DNA from: Apostichopus parvimensis | Taxonomy: Eukaryota > Echinodermata > Holothuroidea > Aspidochirotida > Stichopodidae | Length of the DNA: 64,000 nt | Direction of reading: 5' to 3' | Assembly: GCA_000934455.1 (NCBI GenBank) | Contig: KN882355.1 | Span: forward strand, 415,635-479,634 | In this document: in pieces, positions 33,300-43,917 of the stretch | Layout of the letters: each line of letters begins with the position of its first letter | Position numbering within the stretch: the stretch's first letter is position 1 | Made by a program: the position numbers and the translations under genes | The notes under the pieces: model-generated | Told to the model about the DNA's origin: nothing | The model's input: only the letters and a program-made list of their open reading frames with translations | Database searches by the model: none

Positions 33300-34316
33300 C
33301 ATTGGCGTAACTCCTATGCACTCGGGGGGGGGGGGTGGCAAACCTCCAGGCACCCGGGCTAAGGGGCACCCAGGCCTGGATACCCTTTCAACACGATAAT
33401 TCTTTGTTTAAATGGCTATAATGGCATAGGAAGAGAAGTAGAAACCTTTAACCACTTGTCACCTGGCATAGAATTACGCTTTTCACCCTATAAATATGAA
33501 AACCTTGAGAAAAATCCAGAATTTATAAGCATTATGATATGGTCAGGCCACAATCAGGGCCTATCAGTAGACTAGCAGCGAGTGACGGATCTTTGAAAGT
33601 ACAGAAATTGGAAAAGATGAAAACATTACTTTAAAGGCTAACTATGTTAACAACTTAACATGATTAGTTCATTAAAACATGAATTAAAATTGATCTATAA
33701 GTTCACAATCATTTGTAAGTTACAATCATTTGTAAGTTACAATCATTTGTAATTTACAATCATTTGTAAGTTCACAATCATTTGTAAGTTACAATCATTT
33801 GTAAGTGGGTATATGGCTTTTAAAACCAAAATTAATTTGATCTACTGCACCATGCACACCATAGGTCAGAGGCGTCCCAATCCGTCACTTTTGCCCCGGG
33901 CACCCTGAACCAAAGTTACGCCACTAACTACGCCATTTTAGCACAAAAAATACAAAAGAATAACCAAATACCATATTTATTCTAAGACAAGCTTGATGCC
34001 CTTATCGAAGCACATACAGATTTTTGTATCTTCGAAAGTACACAAATTGGAGAAGATGAAAACATTTCTTTATTAGGCTAACTATGTAAACAACTTAACA
34101 TGATTAGTTCATTAAAACATAAATTAAATTGATCTAAAGTTCACAATAATTTCTAAGTTACAATCATTTCTAAGTTACAATCATTTCTAAGTGGGTATAT
34201 GGCTTTCCAAACCAAAATTAATTTACTATGCTGCACCATGCACACCATAGGTCAGAGGCGTCCCAATCCGTCACTTATGCCCCGGGCACCCTGAACCAAA
34301 GTTACGCCATTGCATG
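33300..34316. mobile_element. Non-autonomous DNA transposon, about 1 kb, 8-bp target duplication, with internal tandem duplication
   Basis: Flanked on both sides by ACTAGTGT (33292-33299 and 34317-34324). The ends are inverted: CATTGGCGTAACT on the left and AGTTACGCCATTGCATG on the right share TGGCGTAACT. A second inner right end (AAAGTTACGCCACT) lies at 33915-33928. About 350-400 bases, including GTCAGAGGCGTCCCAATCCG and CCCCGGGCACCCTGAACC, are present twice (about 33585-33990 and 34030-34405). The duplicated unit also includes host-side sequence CCATTTTAGCACAAAA. No coding capacity. A hAT-like mobiliser is suggested by the 8-bp duplication. Confidence 0.6.
33708..33808 (+). repeat. Tandem repeat of an 18-19-bp unit
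   Basis: Units of ACAATCATTTGTAAGTT are repeated about six times inside the non-autonomous element. The second half of the element near 34145-34195 has a shorter, diverged version (ACAATCATTTCTAAGTT). Confidence 0.75.
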
Positions 34317-35208
34317 ACTAGTGTAGTGGCTAGTATAAACCACCATTTCTTCCATTTTAGCACAAAACATACAAAAGATTAACCAAATATCATATTTACT
34401 TTAATTGCATAGAGTTAGCATATACAGTCTCCTACTATATGACAGTCTGTATACAATATTTATGTGAGTGCGCAACTTAATTTAGTGAGGTGCAAATTAC
34501 AATTTTCATTCTTCAGATTACCACAGGTTGATTGAGGTAATTGACCAATCAGCATTTGCGACACCTACAATAGGATTTCACTCCACAAAAATCTACACAT
34601 AAATTAACAAATTGACAAATTCATAGCATTTCTCCATAGCGTTAGATTGTAGTTCAATTAAATAAGTTTTTTGGGGGCCGCAATTAATTCACACAAAAAC
34701 TATGTGTTTTCAGAATTCAATTTGATCAGAAAATCTTTGAAACAGTGGCCCCATCAGAGCAAACATGTCCCACCGATTGGTACCTTCACACCTGTTTTCA
34801 CTACAAAGCAAAAACAACAACACATGGAGTGTTTACGTTCAGTCACAGTTGTTAAACATTAACAGGAATTCACGTTCTCGTGTAAAGACATGAGATGGCA
34901 TTTTGTCGCAATCAGGGATGTTCTTGGCCCCTAAATATAGTCACTTTACATGTACCTGTTTTGCAAATCAGTAATAACATAGTCGTAATATATGCACATG
35001 GTTTTGTGTTTGTCTTAGCGCAGTGGCGCTTGTATTAGTTTGAATATGGCATTTGCCACTTTTAAAAAATCATGCATAAAGTTACTGATGGACATTTATT
35101 TAAAAACTAACAAAATAACTACATTATTGCACTAGGGTAGTTATTCTCAGACTGTCATGCCAAAAAGTAATATATTATATACCCATTCCCTAGAAACTGT
35201 ATGGAAAG

Positions 35209-35287
35209 CAGTGGCGGATCCAGGATTTCTGAAATGAGGGGCCCTCTATATTTTCGCAAGGGGGGAACCCCCCTGGATCCGCCCCTG
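35209..35287. mobile_element. 79-bp hairpin element (miniature inverted-repeat type)
   Basis: The left end CAGTGGCGGATCCAGGAT pairs with the right end GGATCCGCCCCTG (reverse complement CAGGGGCGGATCC). GAAAG flanks both ends (35204-35208 and 35288-35292). The middle has G and C runs. CAG-starting ends resemble hAT-type termini, though only five flanking bases match. It lies in the intron before the acidic exon at 35388. Confidence 0.6.
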
Positions 35288-36800
35288 GAAAGTTATGCAG
35301 AGCTTGCCATTTGAGATGCATTATACAGTACATGTAGTTGAAGGAAATTCTGTATTTTAATTAAATTTACATGTCTTTATACATTAGATTCCAAAAAGGC
35401 TAAGACAACTTAGACAATTAAGAAGCTACTCTAGAGATGATGCTGTCGAAAATGATTTTGTACCATTTGATGAAGAAAGCGACACCTCTTCAGGGGAAGA
35501 TGCTAACACATCAGATGAAGGATATGCTGATGATGAGAATCAACCCAGTACTAGTAATAAGGTATGTGTATTATCAACAGAGTACACTGCCTCAGAGAAA
35601 AATAAAAAAGAGCTAGGAAGAGACAACACTACTGCATCTACAATGAGAAAACTGTTCTACAAATAGCACATTTCAAAACTCATCATTTTGATGAATCATT
35701 GGTGATTAAGGCCTTAAATGAACCTAAAAAGTCAAAGGAACGAAATGCCATTTTTGAAGAATTAAGAAAAGGGGGACCAGGCTCAGAATATAAAAGTCTT
35801 CAAAGAAGAAAAAGTTCAACTTTTGGTGTATAAAAGACCACAAATGGGGCTTCTGGATGCAGAGGATTTCATCCCTTGTCCAGATTGTCACGGATATTTT
35901 GCCAAAAAATCTCTCTGGAGACACCCGAAAAATTGCACCTCGTAATCTAAAAATTCAAGTAAACAAACCTTGGGCCTTCGGAAAGCTGCCAGAGTACTGC
36001 TTCCCACAAAGGCAGACTGCAGTTCAAACTGCAGAACATACTTGCAGGTATGAAGGCTGACAATATTGTATTAACAATACGTGCAGATCCTTGGTTATGC
36101 ACATTGGGGGAACACTACATCAATGACAGTCCAAAACGCACACTACATTGTATCAGATAGGATGAGATCTGTTGCACGTCTTCTTCTCGAGACCCAAAAG
36201 CTAAATTGTGCCATAAAATCAGTTAAAGAGTTACTAAATCCATGCCATTTTGATCATGTAATGTCAGGTGTGAAGGGCTGCTGTGGGTTTCACGATGCAA
36301 CGCAATTGTTTGCCACACCAACATTGGCTAAAAAGGTAGGTCAAAGCTTGAATGTGTTGGCAGATATAAGTATTGCAGAAGCAATAAAAGCTGCAGATGC
36401 TTCACAAGAGAACATGGCCGAGCAATTCTTAAAAGCTTAAGAAATTGCAGTGGAACAAGAAAATTGCCACTCAAATCTACAAACAGCAAAGCAAACAAAA
36501 GTGGCAAAAGCCCCCCAAAATACCACTAACAGCTGATACTGTGAAATTGTATAAACTATTATCATGTACATAAAGGAGACAAAAGAAAGTTTGAAAACTG
36601 AGGTAACAACATCACTATGGAGGGAGTTGGCTTCACTAACTCTTACACAACTGATAATGTTTAACAGACGTCGACCTGGGGAAACCCACAATCTTAAACT
36701 GGAAGATTACAAACAGGGCCAAAAAAAAATACTTTCACGATGAGATATATCATTTACTTCCAGTAGCACAAAAATTGCTTCAAAAAGGCTAAGCCTAATA

Positions 36801-37532
36801 ATGACAAGGGGTAAACGAGACCGCGGTGTTCTAGTAATGCTAACCCCCAACATGAAAGAGTCAATAGAAATACTGAACAACACTAGGGAACTGGCTGGTG
36901 TTGATCCCCAAAACCCTTACATCTTTGCATGCCCATCAGGGGAGTCTCTACAGCCTCTTCGTGGATATGATTGCCTGCATAAATATGCACAACAGTGTGG
37001 GGCTCAAAATCCTGAGCGCCTTACAGCCACAAATATGAGGAAGCATCTTGCTACCTTGTCACAAATTATGAATCTTTCAGAATTAGAACAGCTGGCTAAT
37101 CACTTGGGGCATAATATCAGTGTTCACAAAGAATACTACCGCCTTCCAGAAGATGTCATATTTCTTGCAAAAGTCAGCAAACTGTTACTTACTGCTGAAA
37201 AGGGCCATATTCATAAGTATGAAGGAAAAGCTTTGGCAGATTTGGAAATAGATAATGAAGAACTCTTGTCAGATAGAGAAATGTCTGATGAGAATGAAAG
37301 TGAGATAGATGAAGTTGAAGGTCAAGAAATACCTGATAGCCAGGCTGATACCACTGTCAATACAAAGTACAAAAAGAGAGTAATGTCCTCAAGAACAAAA
37401 TGGAGTAAAAATGAAGAAATGGCTGTCATGAATGACCCAGAGCTTAAGAAAGCCATCAAAACCATGCATCCTCCTGCATCCAAAGCATGTCATGATGCAA
37501 GAGAAAACAATGCCTGTTTACAAAATAGGTAA
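36801..37532 (+). CDS. Open C-terminal YR catalytic domain plus SANT-like tail of recombinase-like gene 2
   Basis: Open for 243 codons. MTRGKRDRGVLVMLTPNMKE gives the beta-hairpin region; NPYIFACPSGESLQPLRGYD follows. The key block is ERLTATNMRKHLATL (box II Arg), then ELEQLANHLGHNISVHKEYY (His and candidate nucleophile Tyr), so the catalytic residues of this half are all present. After an acidic, Ser-poor linker (residues about 145-190) comes KTKWSKNEEMAVMN with conserved Trp, which resembles a SANT/Myb or trihelix start. The box I Arg should lie in the broken upstream part. The product, if made alone, would lack the N-terminal half of a recombinase. Confidence 0.65.
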   Translation: MTRGKRDRGVLVMLTPNMKESIEILNNTRELAGVDPQNPYIFACPSGESLQPLRGYDCLHKYAQQCGAQNPERLTATNMRKHLATLSQIMNLSELEQLANHLGHNISVHKEYYRLPEDVIFLAKVSKLLLTAEKGHIHKYEGKALADLEIDNEELLSDREMSDENESEIDEVEGQEIPDSQADTTVNTKYKKRVMSSRTKWSKNEEMAVMNDPELKKAIKTMHPPASKACHDARENNACLQNR

Positions 37533-37639
37533 ATTACACAAATCAAATCCAAAGTTTGCAACATTATATAGAAAAAATCTAAAGCACAGTTACAAAAGGA
37601 GCATTAGGGCCTTAACACTTAACCAGTTTCCAGGGTTGT

Positions 37640-40600
37640 AAGTCATATTGAGAGAATAAAGTAAACTGACATTGTATTCCCTATTTGAATCTAAATTGTG
37701 ATAAAGAATGGTCTGTTCTAGATAACATCTTTAACTCAAATTCAATGCCTGGATTCTGGATTATATACACACCATCTCTTCCATTTAAATAGCCTGTGTT
37801 GTACATTTGTTAGTGATATATATTACCAAGAGGTATATTTTCAAGTGAGCTACAGTAGTGTAGTAAATATACACAGACAGGAAAGCTTAGCAAAATGTAC
37901 AACAAATAACGAGACATATATAGCTTCAAGATTACCATGTTGTATTCTATATCACAGTATGGTACAAATGGGATAAATTAGCATGTTGAAAACACTACAA
38001 ATTCGCAACAATATAAAACTTCTTACTGATTTGCCATTGTAATAGTTGACGATACTGGAAATGCTTGGAGGAATGAAACATTTAATGCTGCATGATTGCA
38101 TAACCAAGGATCTGCATTGTTAACTAGTACAATATTGTCGGCCGGCCTATACAAATACAATTTATATAAAAAAGTGAAAAACAAGGAATGAAAACCTGTC
38201 AGAAATTTCCTGCCATTAATGACATTATAATAACATTTCATTCTGAAAAATAAGATACAATTTATTTTTAATTAGTGTCTGATTATCCAAAATTTAATTC
38301 TAGCAATACTGATCGATCCCGAACTGATCTTTTTCGGTTTCATGGGATCTGTATGTGTGGAAAAAGAGGGGGCGGGAATGCGGAGTAAAGAGATGCCTCA
38401 CTAACATACCATATCATGATGAAGCAAGATATTTTTTTAACAATTTGCCTTTTTATTGTTTTTTTGGTTAAATTTATATGAACTTATATGCAGTATTGAC
38501 ATTTACTTTGATTTCATACATGTACATGTACTCTATTATGCCACATACAGTACACCAGAAAAGTACTGTAAGGAGGAGGTCGACCATGACCTCTGAATCT
38601 GTCCTTGCAGCTAACTATACCAGTGAACTACCATTGCAACCAGGAATTTGAACCGTTGACAGTTTTATTAATAATGATAAAATCTACGTTTTCACTAAAA
38701 ATTGTACATATATTGATGGATTGAAACAGTACAATTAACAATGAAATTCAATATTTCTAAATTCAATGAAATTCATCTACATGTATATGCATATACTGTA
38801 GATTTGTACATTTTCAGTAAAAAGTCCTTTTACCATGCTGTCAATATTAATTCGAACAACCAAGATAGCATACACATAACAATATTTGTATGTTTAAACT
38901 TCAACAGTTAAAGTTAAACAGTTGAGTACATTTTTTATAGTTAATCAGACATTTCAGATAATTGTATTATTCTACTTGTTAAATTAATTGAAATCGTGTA
39001 TTCTGTTCTTTCTATAGATGTTTCTCATTTCTCTGTTTACACATTATTGAAAATACCAAATTTAAGTACTGAAATGAGTGCTGAATATCACAAATGTCAG
39101 TGCAATGTTTTTAAATTCATGTACATTTTGTAATGTTAGTTTTCTGAAAACTCTTGGAAAAAGTAATTTCTATGTCCGTAAATATAATTAGGCAAGCAAT
39201 ATAAAATTTTGAATTACTTCAGTGCATCAATGTCGGATATATATTTTCAAGTTAATGCATGTGTATTTAATGCATTAGTAAAGTAGTTAATTTCATGAAA
39301 AGGCAATATGCTACTCAATATATTTACTGTAATTTCATTAACATTTCTAATTAACTTTTCTACTGATTCTGGAAAAAATTAAGCCCAGACATCCATGGTA
39401 ATAATTGAGAATGTGCTACAGATGAAGTCTTGCCAAGGGGGTGGATCCAGAAGTTTAGTTTGGTTTCCCCCATCCATAGTTTAATTGAGCAGTACCAGGT
39501 TTAACAGGGATGCAATTGAACTGGAATCCTGCATTTAAATACTGAAACATTACTTTAATGTGATAAAATTCAATGCGTAATGATTTATATAATGTACATT
39601 GTGTGCCACACTTCGAAAAAGAATAATTAAATATTTTACAATATTATTGAAAATGTGGCAAAGTCAATATAAAATTTGAGTCTTGCATTTCATTATACAC
39701 AAAGTTTGAACTCATTCAGTCATGTTAATATCATTTCAGTATTGATGATATACTTTATGATAGTGCAAATTTAAGATTTGTTTCAATGTAGTAGTACTTA
39801 ATTCATTGTGTTGGGTAGAAATGGCTTATTAACTTGAGGGTATATAGATCCAGTGTGGAGCATTTTTTATCAATTGGTCTTTTTATTGTTTCTTAGTGTA
39901 AATTTATTTGAACTTTTATGCAGTATTGTCATTTACTGGCATTTCATACCCAATTACACAGTACACCAGAAAAGTACTGTGAAGATCAGCTCAAACATGC
40001 TCTCTGGATCTGCCCTTGCAGCTAACTACCAGTGAACTGTAACCATGATTGAACCATTGACTGTTGTATCATACATAGTACATTTTATTTAAATTTAATA
40101 ACTGTAGCATCTGCTTTTTTCACTTAATTTGTACATATATATTCATGCATTTAAGCACTAAAATTAACAATTAAATGTTTTGAATTGATGTAGATTCAAT
40201 GAAATTCATAAATTTATATTACATTTTCAATTAAAAATGTCCAGTGACAGTACATCTTGTTGTCAATATTAATTCTAACAATAAAAATTGTACACTCACT
40301 TCAACAATATTTGTATTTTTATACTTTGTTTAACAGTTGAGATATTTTAGTTAATTACACCTTTCAGGTTGACATTGTATTATTCTGCTTGTTATTAAAA
40401 TTTAAAATTGTGAATTAACAATGAAAAAGTGTTCTTTCATTTCTGTTCCAGTGTATAAAAATGGTGTTAAGGTCAACTGTGAACTAGTGCTGGCCTCAAT
40501 CAGCTGTTGGATGAGATGATGGGATATAGCCACCATCCGAAATCTGGGTTGTTGACCTTGCATGTAGGATATTCTAAGATACAGTATCACCTAGTTGGAA

Positions 40601-42300
40601 TGGAAACAAACCCAACTTTGTGCTAGCAGCTAGGAAGATGCTAGTGCGATGGTGTCATTTGGTATATTTTATTGAGCATTGTTTTATTCAATCAATTGCA
40701 ATGGTGTTATTAAGTTTTTTTTTGTCTACCACATTTGTGCTTGTGTTGTCATCATTGCCACTTAGTCTACAATGTTAATAGGATAACTATGATACTTTGT
40801 ATGAAATTTTTTGGAAATTATAGCATTAAACATTACAACATGATTAGAAGCTGTGCTGTTATTTAGAATCTATACTCGAAAATGCCACTAATTGACTTAC
40901 TTTCAGCATGGCGTATGTTTTTCACATCAAAAAACACTAAATTAGCTAATCAAAAGTTGGAAATCATGAAGTCATATTTGCTGAAGTTAATTTGTTCCCA
41001 ATAATTAGGGAATCCCGCTAAAAAGTCTGAGAGATTTCGTGTTAAATCCACCCATTTCCGATATCCATTAATGTCGCGGAACCACAGTACCATTTCCGCG
41101 AAATATTGTATACTTCGTCTGCGTTGAAGATGTGACTTTTCCGTAGCTACAGCGCTAGCCCAGGCCTATAGACCTACAGTCGTAATGCTACATGCTCGTG
41201 AAAACATCGCTACTGAAATCATGTTTAATATTCTCTAAAAAAAGACTATCACACATTAAATTGAACAAAAACAATTTGTTTAGAGAATGATCTTTCCGAT
41301 TATGGCAATATTTATATATAAGTTTTTTCAAGCAATGTTGTTATTATAAGCAAACAAACATTTAATTTAAATTTGTAAAGTTATATTGCGTAAGCCTAAG
41401 CTATATCAGTACATATACCTTGTGTGGGGTTATGGTATCTAGGCTGCACACGTATTTGAAAATCAATCATTGCAACGTTAGTTGGCATGGTAGCCTATAT
41501 ATATACTTTCGCGTGGGATGATAGCATGTAGTAATAATATCATTTTGTTGACCCCCGACAAAAATTATTAAATTTTTCCATCAGAAAATGTTGCGCATCG
41601 GACAGAAAATATGAAAAAACGCAGTGAAACACCAAAACCGTGATTCACGCCGCGAAAAGCGCGATCGCGCATTTGTCAAAGCCCTATGTAATGTGCCAGA
41701 AAGTATTTCTTCTTCTCAAAATCGATTTATTCTGTAAACATTTGCAGTTATCTTAAAACTTGGTGTACTTGATCGTAATTCACTGGTAAAATCGCATTGC
41801 ACATCACTGACTGTACATTATGCAATATAGCCTATGCATGCAATCTAGGAGGCGAGCAGTAAATGTTTTGCTTACATTGCGTCATTAGCTGATCGTAATC
41901 CGGTTTGAACCAGTTTAAGCCAGTCAGCCACATGGATTTATTATCATGTTGCTTAGTTGCTTGACTATTTAGTTTGCGCTAGTTTGATATGTAAATTCGT
42001 ACCTAAATAAATTGATTTTTTTGCTTTGAGATTTTTTCTTTGAGACAGAAATCTGAACAGTAAAAGTTGCAGTGTAAATATGCTATAAACATATATAGTC
42101 TTAGACTAGCGCAATCAAACTGTTTTGCACGCGTAAACTGTATTATATAGTTACGCAATTTTTGGTTATTTAAAGACAATAATATTTGCATTCATTGAGT
42201 TTTAAAAGTAATCGTGACGCTCCGTCCAACTAACCACACTCACATGTAGCATCTGATTAGACTTAATTTTATTTTAGCCACACAAAACGTTATATAGTCA
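37640..42300. other. AT-rich gene desert
   Basis: No exon with family match or paired splice signals was found. It contains the duplication at 38.43-38.99 and 39.86-40.40 kb. Frames of about 60 codons here are AT-rich and look accidental. Confidence 0.4.
38430..40395. repeat. Direct duplication of about 550 bp, about 1.4 kb apart
   Basis: 38430-38990 and 39865-40395 share ATGCAGTATTG, ACAGTACACCAGAAAAGTAC, CTTGCAGCTAACTA, ACCAGTGAACT, TTGTACATATAT, AATTAACAAT and TTCAATGAAATTCAT in the same order. Divergence is considerable, so the event is not recent. No reading frame is shared. Confidence 0.65.
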
Positions 42301-42329
42301 TACAATATAACTTCTCTTGTATTGTAAGC

Positions 42330-42867
42330 ATGGATCATAAGTCAAGAAAGAGAGTTCAACAATGTGCACGTAGAAAGGCAAAGAAACTTCAAACTAGTGT
42401 TGAACTGAGACAAGGAGGAAGTGGTAGTAGCAGTGACAACGAGGAACCAGAAGTTGTTTGCCGGACCACCGCCAATTCCCAAGGGTGCCAGTTGCCACAT
42501 CGTCAAGTTGAAGATATATCCGAATATGTGACTGAGGCTGTTTCTAATAAAAAACAATTACAACAATTGCAATGTTGATTACTCTGATAATGTCTGGAAA
42601 GCTGTAGATGAAAAAGAAGACCAAAAATATTTTCCCAGTGATGAGAGTGAATATGATGATGATGAAGAAGATGATGCAATATTTAGGGGCAATCTTGGAG
42701 AATGGGCAACCAACTGCAATGTACCATTGTTAACAGTAACTAAACTTTTAAGAGTATTAACACAAAAGAAGTTGAATATTCCTGCACAAGCTACAACTCT
42801 TCTGCAGACACCAAGAAATATTGAAGTAACTCACAAATCTGGTAGATACAGAACACAAGTTCCTTAA
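42330..42867 (+). pseudogene. N-terminal part of tnp2-like gene copy 2
   Basis: Starts MDHKSRKRVQQCARRKAKKL, a basic N-terminus typical of this family. The frame then changes near 42570 to an acidic stretch (YFPSDESEYDDDEEDD) and the conserved GNLGEWATNCNVPLLTVTKL with LLRVLTQKKLNIPAQ and TTLLQTPRNIEV. That block is a recognisable N-terminal signature of the tnp2-like animal proteins, located before the DGLPV region. The frame ends at a TAA near 42867, about 1 kb before the main open frame, so an intron or an inserted sequence lies between. Confidence 0.5.
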
Positions 42868-43917
42868 AAAATGTATATCTAATTGCCCAGTTGAATGAAA
42901 AAAATATATTTTGTAAATCTGACCCCCAGACCCGAACACGTATCATGGCCATGTACTGTATTTTGAAGGTTAAGATGCCCATGTTGCTGCATGGTTTTAA
43001 GCTGGTCAGTTTAATTTTATTATCCAAAAATATAATGTCAAGATCAGTAATATATAAACTATACATTTTAGCTCATACCAACATGTTTGTAGGAGCTATG
43101 CAGTCTAATATATCTATCAACATTTGCTCAAAAGATTCCTACAGTGCAAAAGAGCCTTTGATCTATCCTGATATTCTTGTACCCACAGTTGGAAAACTTG
43201 TTAATAATTGGGCACAAAGGTATGGGTTTCTTTGGGGTGTTCTTGACATTTTGGTCAATGTGGTCTAGAGGTCAATATGAGGTCATTATACATTTAACTT
43301 TAAGAACTTCTTGACCTTCAAAGTTCGTATGCAGTTTTTCATTCCTTGACGTAAGGCATAAAGAATCTATGCGATCATGATGGCGTGTCACGTGTGTGTG
43401 TGTATGTGACGCCTTGCTTGTAATCAGGCTATCTCAATAAGGCAACGTTGGATTAGTATCATTCTTGGTGTGTAGGTCCGCCATAGTGAGTAGAAGAACG
43501 CTTTCGATTTTAGTTTCAGTTGAAGGTCATTTAAGGTCAACAGAGGTCAAACACTGAAAACCTTGTAATCGGGCAAACTCAACAATGCTAATTTGGACAA
43601 ACCTCATAGTTGATACATAGCTTACCTTTAGTACGTAGAAGAATGCTTTCGATTATAGTGTTCATTTAAGGTCAACAGAGATCAAATAATGAAAACCTTG
43701 TAATTGAGAAAACTCAACAATGCTAACACGGATAAACGTCATAGTTGGTACGTCTCTACTTCCTCTTCATGCCATGTTGTACCACGCGGGTCATTTCCCT
43801 CTAACATTCTCAATGTTGTAAGTACTGCCCCTCTAATTATACGCCAAACCATAAATGCAGAAATGTAGAATTTAACTCACTATTGATGCATATTTTTATT
43901 GCAAATCATTTCAGAGG
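42868..43917. other. Spacer inside tnp2-like gene copy 2 (intron or insertion), with a duplicated segment
   Basis: No family-like coding sequence is seen. 43486-43617 and 43632-43754 are copies of one another, sharing GTAGAAGAA and GCTTTCGATT, TCATTTAAGGTCAACAGAG, GAAAACCTTGTAAT and CTCAACAATGCTAA. The region ends in the TTTCAG acceptor of the main exon. Confidence 0.45.

Larger units (their letters stand above)
32000..37532 (+). pseudogene. Tyrosine-recombinase-like gene 2 (zinc finger plus YR domain), broken in the middle
   Basis: Phase-0 exons at 32000-32056 (EYPELQPVFDKMMQQIQEQ), 32538-32588 (TSDDDNDKAIYEENDSK) and 35388-35561 (IPKRLRQLRQLRSYSRDDAV, then an acidic tail) have good acceptors and donors (GTAAAC, GTATGT, GTATGT). 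From 35580 a long exon carries LVIKALNEPKKSKERNAIFE, a finger-like FIPCPDCHGYFAKKSLWRHP with KNC, RMRSVARLLLETQ-like and NPCHFDHVMSGVKG-like core-binding segments, then MFNRRRPGETHNLKLEDY. The catalytic C-terminus starts at 36801. The stretch 35580-36790 has multiple stops and frame changes, at least five. It belongs to a large family of recombinase-like proteins in marine animals, different from the gene at 0.5-2.5 kb. A 1-kb transposon and a hairpin element lie in its introns. Confidence 0.6.

Noticed and set aside
40402-40590. Minus-strand 62-codon frame
   Set aside because: Lies in AT-rich DNA with no splice context, family match or codon signal.
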